Assembly (NCBI GenBank): GCA_002205965.3
Contig: NADL03000450.1
Location: 1,054,001 to 1,118,000, forward strand
Reading direction: 5' to 3'
Source of the DNA: Kappaphycus alvarezii
Taxonomy: Eukaryota; Rhodophyta; Florideophyceae; Gigartinales; Solieriaceae
Length of the DNA stretch: 64,000 nt
Positions 32,980 through 42,415 of the stretch are shown here, piece by piece. A program made the translations under genes and the position numbers. The notes under the pieces were generated by a model that saw only the letters and a program-made list of their open reading frames with translations, was not told the DNA's origin and ran no database searches. The number at the start of each line of letters is the position of its first letter. Position 1 is the stretch's first letter.

Positions 32980-34723
32980 ACAATCACAATCGACTCAAAA
33001 AGGGTATACCGACACTGTAATGGGGAAGGAACTACGCTTCCTAAAATGCTACCTTCAGGCCAGCCATCATATCTGACGTGGCAAGGTACAGACACATAGG
33101 GAATCTTTTTAAATACTTTGTCCCGTCCTCTGGCTATCAGGTTTAGTGCCCTTGCCACGCTTTATTGTTAGATGTGGGTCACGCAATATATGCTGTTGGG
33201 AAGGGAGGTCGGGAAACAACCGATGGAATTATATATGCCGTTATTTTAGAGTTCAAGGACCTAATTAGGCACCTTTACAACCACTGCTTGAAAGCAATTC
33301 ACCGTACGGCATTCAAATGGGCAGGCTTACTATCGGAACGTTTACCGAAGGAATAGACTAGTTATTGAGGATTCCACATGCTTCAGATTTCAACAGTTTT
33401 GGTTCCTATTACTCTCTCAGGAAGAGCTTTCTCAGGCTTGTTCAAAAAATAGGTCTCCTACTTCCTTCATCCAAAATGGTCCGCCTCACACCTGCGTTTT
33501 AATGGAATCATCAAACAAATGGCGTCAAAATTGCGTCCAGGATTACGAAAACGTTGGGCAGGACAAAAATCTCACATAATCCTGTTGTCAGCATCATCGC
33601 AAGGCTTTTACGTTTGCAAGCCAACAATGGTGCTTGTGATATTTCGGCTGTGCCACGAAGAAAAACGGAGATCTTTTGGAGTAGCAATTCTCCAGCCAAT
33701 GTTTAATAGAAACGCTGCAGAACGATTTATGTTGAAAATGTGGAGCTAAAACGCCAAAATACAGACTAAAGTCATAACATAGTACCCTCTCAGAGAGTTT
33801 ACAATGTTATTTTGACATGTATTCCAACAATAAGTGTCAATGGTAAGATTCGAAGCAATAAGAGTGGGTCGCACTTATGAAATTGGTGCTCTGTTTGATT
33901 AGACCCTATTTGCGAAAAGCTTTGGGGCCCTTAACACAGAGATGCGTTTCTCAGTAGGCTCGAAGCCTCTGATGAACGGGAAGATTTTGAATCTCCATTT
34001 CGACGGAATGTGGGACGTAGAGTTCGTTGATGTCCTTAGTTCATAGGCTCGACTGCAATATCCGAGTGTGTTCGGTATCAGCGTCACCCTAGGTAAACGA
34101 GCTTTTGGAGGCGAACGTTGTGGAGATTTTGCGTACGAATCTAAGTTATATATTGCTTCTTTAATATATTCGAGTTCGGGACCGTTCGGATTTTCCGTTT
34201 CCCGATCATCAGAATATTCTGGAGTCAATGCTTGGCGTATAGATGCTTGGTGCCGTGAACACCAACGCTGAGCTCACCGATGGCGATGAAAATACAGTAT
34301 CACAAATTTTGCGGGCCGCCTGTGCCTCTAGAAAAATATAGAGTATTGCGGCAGCAGTGCCCCAGAGCACACCTGGACAAATCACTTTTTGTGACATCGG
34401 TGACTTTGCAAAAAGTGTGACATGTTTGTGCCTCGTTTTAGTGCCATCGTGTCCACTTTGGACCGATTTAGGCCAGGGTGGGGCAGAAGAGGCAAGCCCT
34501 TCTCTCGAAGAAGACGGCCAATGCAAACCAAAGCAGTATCTACGGACGCAGCTCATCGTCCCGCATCTAGAGCAGTCAGCTTAATCTCTTCACTCGTACT
34601 CTGGGACGGAGTTTGGTCAAAAAACCCGAACGGCCCTAAAAATCCGTGGCACGAAAACCGAGCACAGGGCTAAGGAAATCCCAGAAGATGATCTATTGAT
34701 GTCAACACGATCTGAGCGTTTTG

Positions 34724-34753
34724 GTACTGTACTTTACTGTACTGTACCAGTAC
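34724..34753. promoter_or_regulatory. GTACTGTAC repeat upstream of dUTPase
   Basis: Three overlapping copies of the TACTGTAC motif lie about 300 bp upstream of the DUT start. A C-rich leader follows. Confidence 0.5.
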
Positions 34754-35053
34754 AATGCTGCAACGCCACTACTGTTCCACACAAACCCCATTTTTCGCGG
34801 GAACTGCAAAACAAAACCAAAAAGACACACAAACCCCGAAACCACCCGCCAAAATCCTCTTTTCGTCCTTGGCAATCCAACGCAACGTTCCCGCGACCCT
34901 TGCGCCCACCACACCAAGCTCCAAACCCCACGCACAGCCACAAGCCCACTATATAAACCACCCGCCTCCCTCCCTCACCGCACACCTCACCCCCCCCAAT
35001 CCTCCCAATTCCACCAAACTCAATCCACCCAATCCACCCCACACCCAAAAAAA

Positions 35054-35614
35054 ATGACCCCCCAGCAACCCCCACCCCAACCCCCAATCCCCCCCACCCA
35101 CAAACCCCCTTCCCACAAAACGCGAATCCCCCTCCCCAACCCCCCACCCTCGAAACGCGACCGTTCCACCCCCCATCCACCCCCCCCTCAAGGTACTTCT
35201 CCTCTCCCCCGCCGCAACTCCACCCTCCAAAGCCACGCCGCAATCCGCCGGCTTCGACATCTCCGCCTCCCAACCAGCCACCATTCCCCCGCGTTCTCGC
35301 GGCCTGGTCAAGACCGGCTTGCAGCTTGCGATTCCCCCAGGTTGTTACGGCCGCGTGGCCCCGCGCTCGGGCTTGGCTGTCAAAAAGTTTATCGATGTGG
35401 GTGCTGGTGTTGTCGATGCGGATTATCGCGGTGAGTTGGGTGTTGTTTTGTTTAATTTCGGCGATGAGCCTTTTCACGTGAATGTCGGAGATCGTGTTGC
35501 ACAGCTTGTGTTGGAGCGTATTAGTATGGCTGGTGTGGAGATTGTGGACAAGTTGGATGAGACTGAGAGGGTGCAGGCGGGTTTGGTAGTACTGGCCTTA
35601 GTAAGACGGTTTGA
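35054..35614 (+). CDS. DUT: dUTP diphosphatase (trimeric dUTPase)
   Basis: This hydrolyses dUTP to dUMP and pyrophosphate, keeping uracil out of DNA and feeding dTMP synthesis. It is active as a homotrimer. The five family motifs are visible in order: AGFDIS, PRSGLA (within GCYGRVAPRSGLAVKKFIDV), GVVDADYRGELGVVLFNFG, GDRVAQLVLERI and the C-terminal GAGGFGSTG arm. The arm is read only if one G is restored at the run 35,569-35,571; it then ends LSKTV at 35,614. The N-terminal extension is proline-rich and of low complexity. It contains a further frame slip before LKVLLLSPAA, so the true start (ATG 35,054 follows an A-run) is tentative. The gene has no intron and converges on ABCE1. Confidence 0.92.
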
Positions 35615-35958
35615 GATTCGAGTTTGAAGAAAGGCCTTGCCTTATCGTTTACGCTTTGTGAGGATTGTAAAGCTCTAGTTCCTCTAAACATTTGCTTCTT
35701 TATCTTGTACCCACCGACGGTGGCTGGAACTATCATGACGGCGTAGGCACTGAGCGTACATTAGACCGTGATCGCGCCCCAGTTCTAGTCGTCTTTGCGA
35801 TGCATTGCAACGTAACTTGAGACTTTCTGCCAACTCAAAAAACTCATAATCTCACACCCCAACTACCTGCATACCCTCCCTCAGCCTCCGGCTCCCCAAC
35901 CGCGATTTCACCAGCTCGGATCTCGTGCATCATTACCTTTCCCACATTCCCGACATCC

Positions 35959-37796
35959 TCAGTCGTCGTCCCTGTCGTCCGCGGCAACATCCACATAGAA
36001 ATACTGCCCCGCCAGCTTCTGCTCCCGATCCTTCACAGAGTCAATTTTGTTAATTCTCGGTCTGAAGTTAGTAGGGTCCCGTCGAAACGTAATCTCCAGG
36101 TTCTTCAGGAACCGATTCATTCCCGTCACCAAATTCTGCGGCGAGCACGCCGAGCAATCCTTTGCTGGCGTCCCTTCATACACCACAACTCTATCCGCCA
36201 GATATGAACTCATTATGAAATCATGCTCCACAATAAATGCAGTCTTCTTGGCATGCAAAATGTACCGCTTGATCATTTTCGCCGCAATTATGCGCTGCTC
36301 CGAGTCGAGATACGCGCTAGGCTCATCAATCAGTAGATGTCAGCCGGCTTACCGAGTGCCATAACCAGCGCAACACGTTGCAGCTCTCCGCCAGACAAGA
36401 ACTTGACCTCCTGATCCAACAGAGAGTCAATGTTCATCGGCTTGGTCACATCAGTCATAAATTGCGGGTGCAGCCAAGAGTCTCGAATCTTTGCGTACAA
36501 AAGTTGACGTACGGTCCCTTCAAAACGGGGCGAAATCTTCTGCGGCTTGTAGCTGACATTCAGCTCCGGAATCTCCACCGATTCGTCATCAGGCTTCATC
36601 AGGCCGGCCAGCATGCGAATAAAAGTCGTCTTCCCTGTGCCATTCTCGCCAAGCATGACCACAATTTCCGAGTCGGTGAACGAGCCCTCCTCAACTTTCA
36701 GCTTGAAAGACCCCAACGTTTTCGTCATTTCCGGGTAACTGTACAAGTGATGATGCTCCACCTCCTCCTCATCATCCGCAGTCTCTGCCAGGCGGAATTG
36801 CAACGCCGTCTGTCTAAACCGGAGATTCTCAGTCGGGATGAAGCCGGCCAGGAAGATATTGATACCCTCTCGCACGGAAAACGGCAGCGTGACCACCCCA
36901 TACGCGCCCGGCTTTCCGTACAAGCAGCAAATGAAATCAGACAAGTAGTCAAGTACAGCGAGATCATGTTCCACGACAATCACATACGTCTTAGTCTTCT
37001 CCACAAGCAAATCACGGATTACCTTTGCGGCTTTCAACCGCTGGCGAACGTCAAGATAGGAACTTGGCTCATCAATCATATAGACATCTGCCTCCTGAAC
37101 GGCGACGATACACAGGGCAAAACGTTGCAATTCGCCCCCACTCAAGACGTGAACCTCGCGATCGAGCACATCGTTGAGCTGCAGTTCGTTGGTCATGTGC
37201 TCAACGACGTCGCGTTCATCCTTTCGCTTAATAATAGTGCCGACCTGGCCCTTGATAGCTCTGGGGATCGCGTCGACATACTGCGGCTTAATAATAGCCT
37301 TGATATCATCTTCAAGGACGCGTGTAAAGTAGTTTTGTAGCTCGCTGCCCCGAAAGTTGTTGAGAATTTCCGTCCAATCCGGGGGCGATGAAAAGTCTCC
37401 CAAGTTGGGCTTTAGCTTTGCGGCCAACACCTTGAGGGCAGTGCTCTTCCCAATCCCATTCGTACCAACCAATCCAAGCACCTGACCCGGCCTCGGTACC
37501 GGCAATCGATGCAGCTTAAACGAATTGGGTCCATAGCGATGGATAGTCTCCTTTTCCAATTCCTTGGGCAGGTTAATGATCTGGATAGCATCAAAGGGAC
37601 ACTTCTTGACGCAGATACCACAACCGACGCAAAGGATTTCGGAAATGGTGGCAATTTTGCTCTTCGATGTGACCTCGAGACAGCCAATCTTTCCCATACG
37701 CACGACGGGGCAGCTCTTCTTGCACTCGAGGGAGCAGCGCTTGGGCTTGCATCGCTCACCATTCACAATGGCGATACGCGTGAGCTTGTCGGCCAT
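35959..37796 (-). CDS. ABCE1: ABCE1 / RLI1 ribosome-recycling ATPase
   Basis: This is a cytosolic iron-sulfur ABC protein that splits 80S ribosomes after termination. It starts [16 protein letters not shown], nearly identical to the family. Two 4Fe-4S clusters are bound by [15 protein letters not shown] and [12 protein letters not shown] (residues about 16-65). Nucleotide-binding domain 1 has [18 protein letters not shown] and [10 protein letters not shown]. The hinge contains [12 protein letters not shown]. Domain 2 has [18 protein letters not shown] and EPSAYLD. It ends with [13 protein letters not shown] and an acidic tail. The length, about 600 residues, is normal. There is no intron. One frame slip near 36,333 is explained by a single missing base between DIY and LIDEPS. 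It diverges from the complex I gene. Confidence 0.96.
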
Positions 37797-38088
37797 GGTC
37801 AAGTGTTGACGACAAGAATAGGTCTCTAGCTGGACGGAACGGCGCCGTGTGCGAATGAGGGGTGTTTACACGGCGGGATGACCGCGGCGGCGGGAGCGAG
37901 GGAATGCGTGGAGATGGTCCGATCGCGCACGTTGCCAGGTGTGTATGCTCGGACTGTTGTTCCTTTTTCAGATTTGGTGGGCGTGTGGCTCTTTGACGAG
38001 CAAGTTAAGTTTTGACAAAATGATTGCGGTGGGCAGCGGTCGGATCCTCAGTCTGTCGACTTGGAAGGTGGCTTAGCGTCGTCTTTCC

Positions 38089-38347
38089 GTACTGTACAGA
38101 ATTGTAGGAAAGTGCGCATGTCTCTCAGGATCTACGGCGGGTGTCTTACGCTGCTGTACAGTACAGTAAAAGAACGGCAAGAGGCATGAAAGCTCGGTTT
38201 GCGACAGTTTTGCCACGGCGCCACGTGCACAACGTGTACACAAAGTATATTTGCTGTACAGTACTGTACATGATACTGTATAAAGGTTCAGTGTTTGGCA
38301 AATGGTTTTATTTCCTTTAAATCCTGTGGAACGTTGAACGTACTGTA
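38089..38347. promoter_or_regulatory. Divergent promoter rich in TACTGTAC palindromes (ABCE1 / complex I subunit)
   Basis: GTACTGTACAG (38,089-38,099), TGTACAGTACAGTA (38,155-38,168), a longer run at 38,255-38,280 and GTACTGTA (38,340-38,347) lie between two divergent starts. The third run leads straight into CTGTATAAAGG, a TATA-box-like sequence about 235 bp before the plus-strand start. A CACGTG E-box-like site lies at 38,222. Confidence 0.55.
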
Positions 38348-38519
38348 ATGCATTTGACCCTCCCGCACTGTAAACCACAACCTGCCATCTGCAATCATCC
38401 AAACGGGTTCCTCATACCGTACGATCCCGCATCCACTCCAACCTCACCCGTCCCCTCCACACACCCACCTCCCCCGCAACCCGGTCCGCACTCCAATCCA
38501 ATCCCCCCCACAACCCACA

Positions 38520-38953
38520 ATGACCGGCGGCATGAGCGCCAAAAAGAACGTCCACATCGAGGAGTGGGCCTCGTTCCGCGAAAACTGCGAACACGTCTTC
38601 AAATTCAACAAGCCCAACTTTGCACGCCTCGCCGTCTTTGGCTTTGCCGTTCCCATCGGCCTATACTTTTGGGTCACCCATGAATTCGTACGTCACTCCA
38701 CACCCACCCCAAACAAACCCTCCCTCCCCTTCCCCAACCCACCAACTCCCCGTCCACCACACCCGCGTCCCACCCGCATCAACCCCACCATCCAAACCAC
38801 AATCCCCTGCCTCATGCATCCCAAACCTAACCTAACCTCTCTTCCCACCCCCTGTATCACCCGTAGCGTGTAACCGGCCACCCAGTTGGCACCGATACAC
38901 TCCACCGCCATCAGCGAAGCTACCTAGGCTCCAGGATCGACGAGGACAAATAG
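38520..38953 (+). CDS. Small plant-type mitochondrial complex I membrane-arm subunit, one intron
   Basis: Exon 1 is 38,520-38,687, the intron is 38,688-38,866 (179 nt, GTACGT donor, CTAACCTAAC branch-like site, CCGTAG acceptor) and exon 2 is 38,867-38,953, giving about 84 residues. The sequence MTGGMSAKKN..IEEWASFRENCEHVF, FNKPNFARLAVFGFAVPIGL and YFWVTHEF closely follows a small plant complex I protein I remember as Arabidopsis At4g20150 (an M-GGM-A-KNKFIEDW...NF pattern with one membrane helix). It would be a single-pass accessory subunit in the inner mitochondrial membrane. Exon 2 is basic and polar. The frame is intact. The family link is from memory and should be checked. It diverges from ABCE1 and converges on COG3. 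Confidence 0.7.
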
Positions 38954-39366
38954 CCGGTTCAACACTCTCACAACTCTCCATAAACCACCTTGCTCATCCC
39001 CCAACTCCTCCTCATTCATCCTTATTTCAATCCACTTTGACGCAATAGCACACGCGAAGCTCCACCTCCGCAACAACCACAACCACAGCCTATTGCCGCC
39101 CGCGTATTACGCCGCATCCTCTGCCCGTGTCGATTCACACTTGTCAAATCGCTTCCAACCGAAATGCTCCTTAGCCCTGCTGATGCCGCAACTTGCGCAG
39201 TGTCGCAAAGGTCAAAGCTTTCGCTCACTTGCGTTGCCCACGTCATGCACAACTCTCATTTCCTACCTACAGCGCATCATTGCTCAATATCATCTGTTTT
39301 GACCTCCAGTCATCGTGGGCGGGTTAGATCATTTACCAATTTTCGGTACCAATCTGCTTATCAGGT
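38954..39366. other. Convergent intergenic gap (complex I subunit / COG3)
   Basis: There is no gene signal and no TACTGTAC motif here, matching the other two gaps between converging genes. Confidence 0.5.
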
Positions 39367-42033
39367 CTACAGTCGAACACTCGATGCCTTTCCAGCCTTC
39401 ATCCCCATCACCAAATCAACCTTGTCTAGAAGCTTTCCTACCTCCTCCCCGCTGATCCCAATCTCCTCCCTTTCATCCAGGCTATAGCGAAGTTGTAAGG
39501 CCGACAGCAATTCAGTAGCCGCCTCTGCAATGTTGGCCCGAATCGGTCGCAACAGTACAGCGCGAGACGCCGACTTTAAAATGTATATCTTCATTCGTTC
39601 CACCACCTGCGGTAGTTCCTCTTCGATCGCACTTGTTACCTTCAGCCATGTTTCTCGCAATCGCTTCGGGTGAGCAAACGACCCGGAATTCCCCTTGAGT
39701 GTATCAAATGCCGCCTTGGGTGCCGTCGCCGGAATTTCTCCATCTTGCTCTCGATCCTTGCCAACTCTTTGACTGCCAACAGGCAGTGCATTGCATTTCG
39801 CAAGAAACGACAAAATAGGGTCCAAAAGCAGTCGTGTCGTCTTGAGAATGAATGCCTCGCATGCCCCACGCACCCTGTGATCAAGCTCGCGCTTCGAGTC
39901 CACAACCTTCTCCTTAATGGCAGGCGGATTTGCCAGCGATCTTGCTGATAATTCCCCCCGGATTACAGAGCCCAACAACGAGCGAAGTTCGAAAAAGTCA
40001 AGCTCATGCTCCGTGTAGCTCATTTCCACGTCAAATGGGGAAATTTGCTCGCGCGTCATCAGCAATTGCCAGACAAGAAACAGTTGCGCGTGATCTGCAG
40101 CGTTGGGTTTGTCGCTTGCCGCAATACGTGCAGCCGCAGAGCCCACAGACTGCACACACATGGCCACCGCTTCCTGAGCTACACCCGCAAACACCGCCCC
40201 ATCCACGCACCTGTACAACATTGACAAAAGACGCAATGTTCTTTCCACTGGGGGATACCACGTTGCGTAGATACCAACACTCCGAATATCGCCTGTCACT
40301 GACTTTGCTTTTGCTGGATCCCGCTGTTTCTTCTCCTTTTGAGTAGCACCGACCGGTGTGATTTCATCATCCTCTGCAGTGGACGCAGTTCTTGATATTG
40401 AGGCCGACGCAGCGTGTCTTCTATGCTGCAAAATTCGCTCCGGGTAATTGAGATGCCCTGAAGTGGGAACAAACCCGCGAATCTCATCTCTCATGAAAAC
40501 CTCCGCACGGTAAATGATGCGCTCTTGAGCATCCGCGATCGCGCGAACAGCTGAGGGTGCGAATGCTTTCCCGGCAAAACCCCTACGTGGAACCTCATCT
40601 CCGAGAATTTCAGTCTTGAGCACTTCAATGAGGTACACAAGTTTATCGAGGTCGTCCTCCTTCAATATTTGGGGCCTCAGCTCGGTATAAAGGACGTCGC
40701 AGACACCCCTCAGTGCTGCCATTAAAATGGGGCTTTCTTCGTCATCCGAGGTCGTTGATGGGAAGAAATGCTCGTAAAGCTGTCTCTCCAGCTGGCAAAC
40801 GCGGAGCACATACGCTGAGCCAAGCCTCGCTAGAGCAATCATGTTTTGAACATCCCCAAGTGAGTTGATGTGCGCTGCGACAGAAGGCTCCAAAAGGCGC
40901 TTACGTTGTTCAAAAAAGCATTCCTCGCAATCAGAGTAGAGTGAGAGAGCAGTGCTCCTAGTTGAAAACGAGGGATTGGTGTTCAACCCAGAGATGCCAC
41001 TAGCAGCAGGGTTAGAATACGGGTCTGCGATCGAGCTCACCTGCCTTGAATTGACGACGTCACTGGCCTTCTCCAAACTACTTATACCCTGCCGCGTCGC
41101 TGCTTTTCCCGCGGTGTTTGTCTCAGTGCGCGAGTGCAACTCTGTCATTAATGACTTGACACGTGGGCAATGGTGCGAAATCGTAGATATTCCTTCGACG
41201 CATCCGTCAGGTCCGCATGACGAAAGCCCGCGCCGCTCGCACGGTCCTCCTTCAATTCCTTTGCAACTCGAGTTGCAGTGTCTCTCAAGAGAGTCACAGT
41301 ATGATCGCGAACTGAAGTAAACGCGCGGCGTTGTAGCTCTAGAAATCGTGCGAGGTAGCCATCGGCCTCCGCAACTGCTCCTGTGGAACTTGAGGCATAC
41401 GCCACACATTCGTCCAAACGATGCAATACCTTGACAAAATCCGGATCCGTGGGATTAATTGCTCCACTTCCGTCTCCAAACTTTGTGCTCAGTGTCTCAA
41501 GCTCCTCAAAATAAGTAAGTCGCTTTCGCAAAGCGTCCGCTAGCTCGCCCATTTTCTTGCGTTCCGATACCATGTTCTCGCAATCCGACTTGAACTTGAC
41601 GACGATATCGGACACATACTGCCTTCCTTCTTTAACACGCTCCAACGCTTGCGACGCATCGTTAACAACTTTGAGCAAATCCGAACACGCCGTGCGATCA
41701 AGTCGCAGTCCATCCACCAAAGTACGGTACTTTTCTTCATTCGCCTCCTCTAAACGGCGTTCCATCTCATCATGCCAAACATGGAATTCCTCCGCCGTAC
41801 CGACATTGGCAAGTCCCTTAAGACCATCCAGGCCCGTGTACCGGAGCTTATTGTCACGATCTTGAGAGTCTTGTGGGCTTTCTGTAGCGGCGTGGGCGCC
41901 CGTGGTGGTTGAGGATGTGGATTTCTTGGATGACGGAATAAATAAAGATGCTTGCGTCTCAATGGTTGCGCATAGGTGGAGCTGATCATCTGTCAGGGGG
42001 CGTTGCTTTCCCAGAGACGAAGGAATTCGCCAT
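39367..42033 (-). CDS. COG3: Conserved oligomeric Golgi complex subunit 3 (COG3/Sec34)
   Basis: This is a lobe A subunit of the COG vesicle tether that recycles glycosylation enzymes within the Golgi. Family landmarks include TPLTDDQLHL near the start, LRKRLTYFEELETLSTKFG, DFVKVLHRLDECVAYASS, AQERIIYRAEVFMRDEI, GHLNYPERI, WYPPVERTLRLLSMLYRCVD, VFAGVAQEAVAMCVQS, AQLFLVWQLLMTREQISPFD and VRGACEAFI. The length, about 880 residues, is usual. There is no intron. The best start is ATG 42,033 (MANSFVSGKAT), which needs a length change in the C-run near 42,003. The other long frame opens at a non-ATG codon. A second slip at the three-base run 41,165-41,167 joins FRTIA to RVKSLMTELHS, as in the family. 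Both look like consensus errors. Confidence 0.92.
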
Positions 42034-42235
42034 GACTGCGTAGGCGCCCTGAGGTCGTTTGGGCCCGGGTGGTCATCCGTGCGATGTGGAGCGTGAATTG
42101 ATGCTGGCGTTTGTAGCACCAGTGTGCCACAGCCAAGGTTGGTGGTGTGAGTCACCAAGTTTACTGCCAGCTTGAAGATGAGGAACGTTGTTTCGGATGG
42201 AAAAGATTTGGAGTGGTTTACGCTATGTGATACGG

Positions 42236-42251
42236 CAGTACAGTACAGTAC
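42236..42251. promoter_or_regulatory. CAGTACAGTACAGTAC upstream of COG3
   Basis: Three overlapping GTAC cores lie about 200 bp upstream of the COG3 start. They come shortly before the 3' end of LINE copy 2, which apparently landed just behind this promoter. Confidence 0.5.
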
Positions 42252-42415
42252 CTACTGATTGCATCAAACTTCTTCCCGTACATCTGGCATTGCCAAATTT
42301 GCAAAAAATATTTCCAGCTGTCAGGAGGCCAACACTGTAAATTGTATTACCACTCTGTAATGCAACCATGGAAGATGGTAATTCAGCAATAAGAAGGAAT
42401 ACTTTACTGCATTAG

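Larger units (their letters stand above)
29131..34720 (+). other. AT-richer decayed coding region, family not recognised
   Basis: Mainly plus-strand fragments of 60-95 residues with natural composition lie at 30,742-30,987 (RRFACAECDKIEDQIGWSCL), 31,798-32,004 (SYQLDDIVDNHKLWDGIKGR), 32,008-32,292, 32,559-32,795 and 33,519-33,749. They look like the remains of one or more proteins of a long-dead element or gene. I recognise no RT, integrase, helicase or transposase motif. A minus-strand ORF at 29,345-29,785 starts with a hydrophobic segment, but nothing else supports it. The region also contains hairpins near 30.25-30.4 kb and one copy of a dispersed repeat at 32,918. Confidence 0.4.

Noticed and set aside
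36378-37340. A 320-codon plus-strand ORF
   Set aside because: It is entirely antisense to ABCE1, whose identity is beyond doubt.
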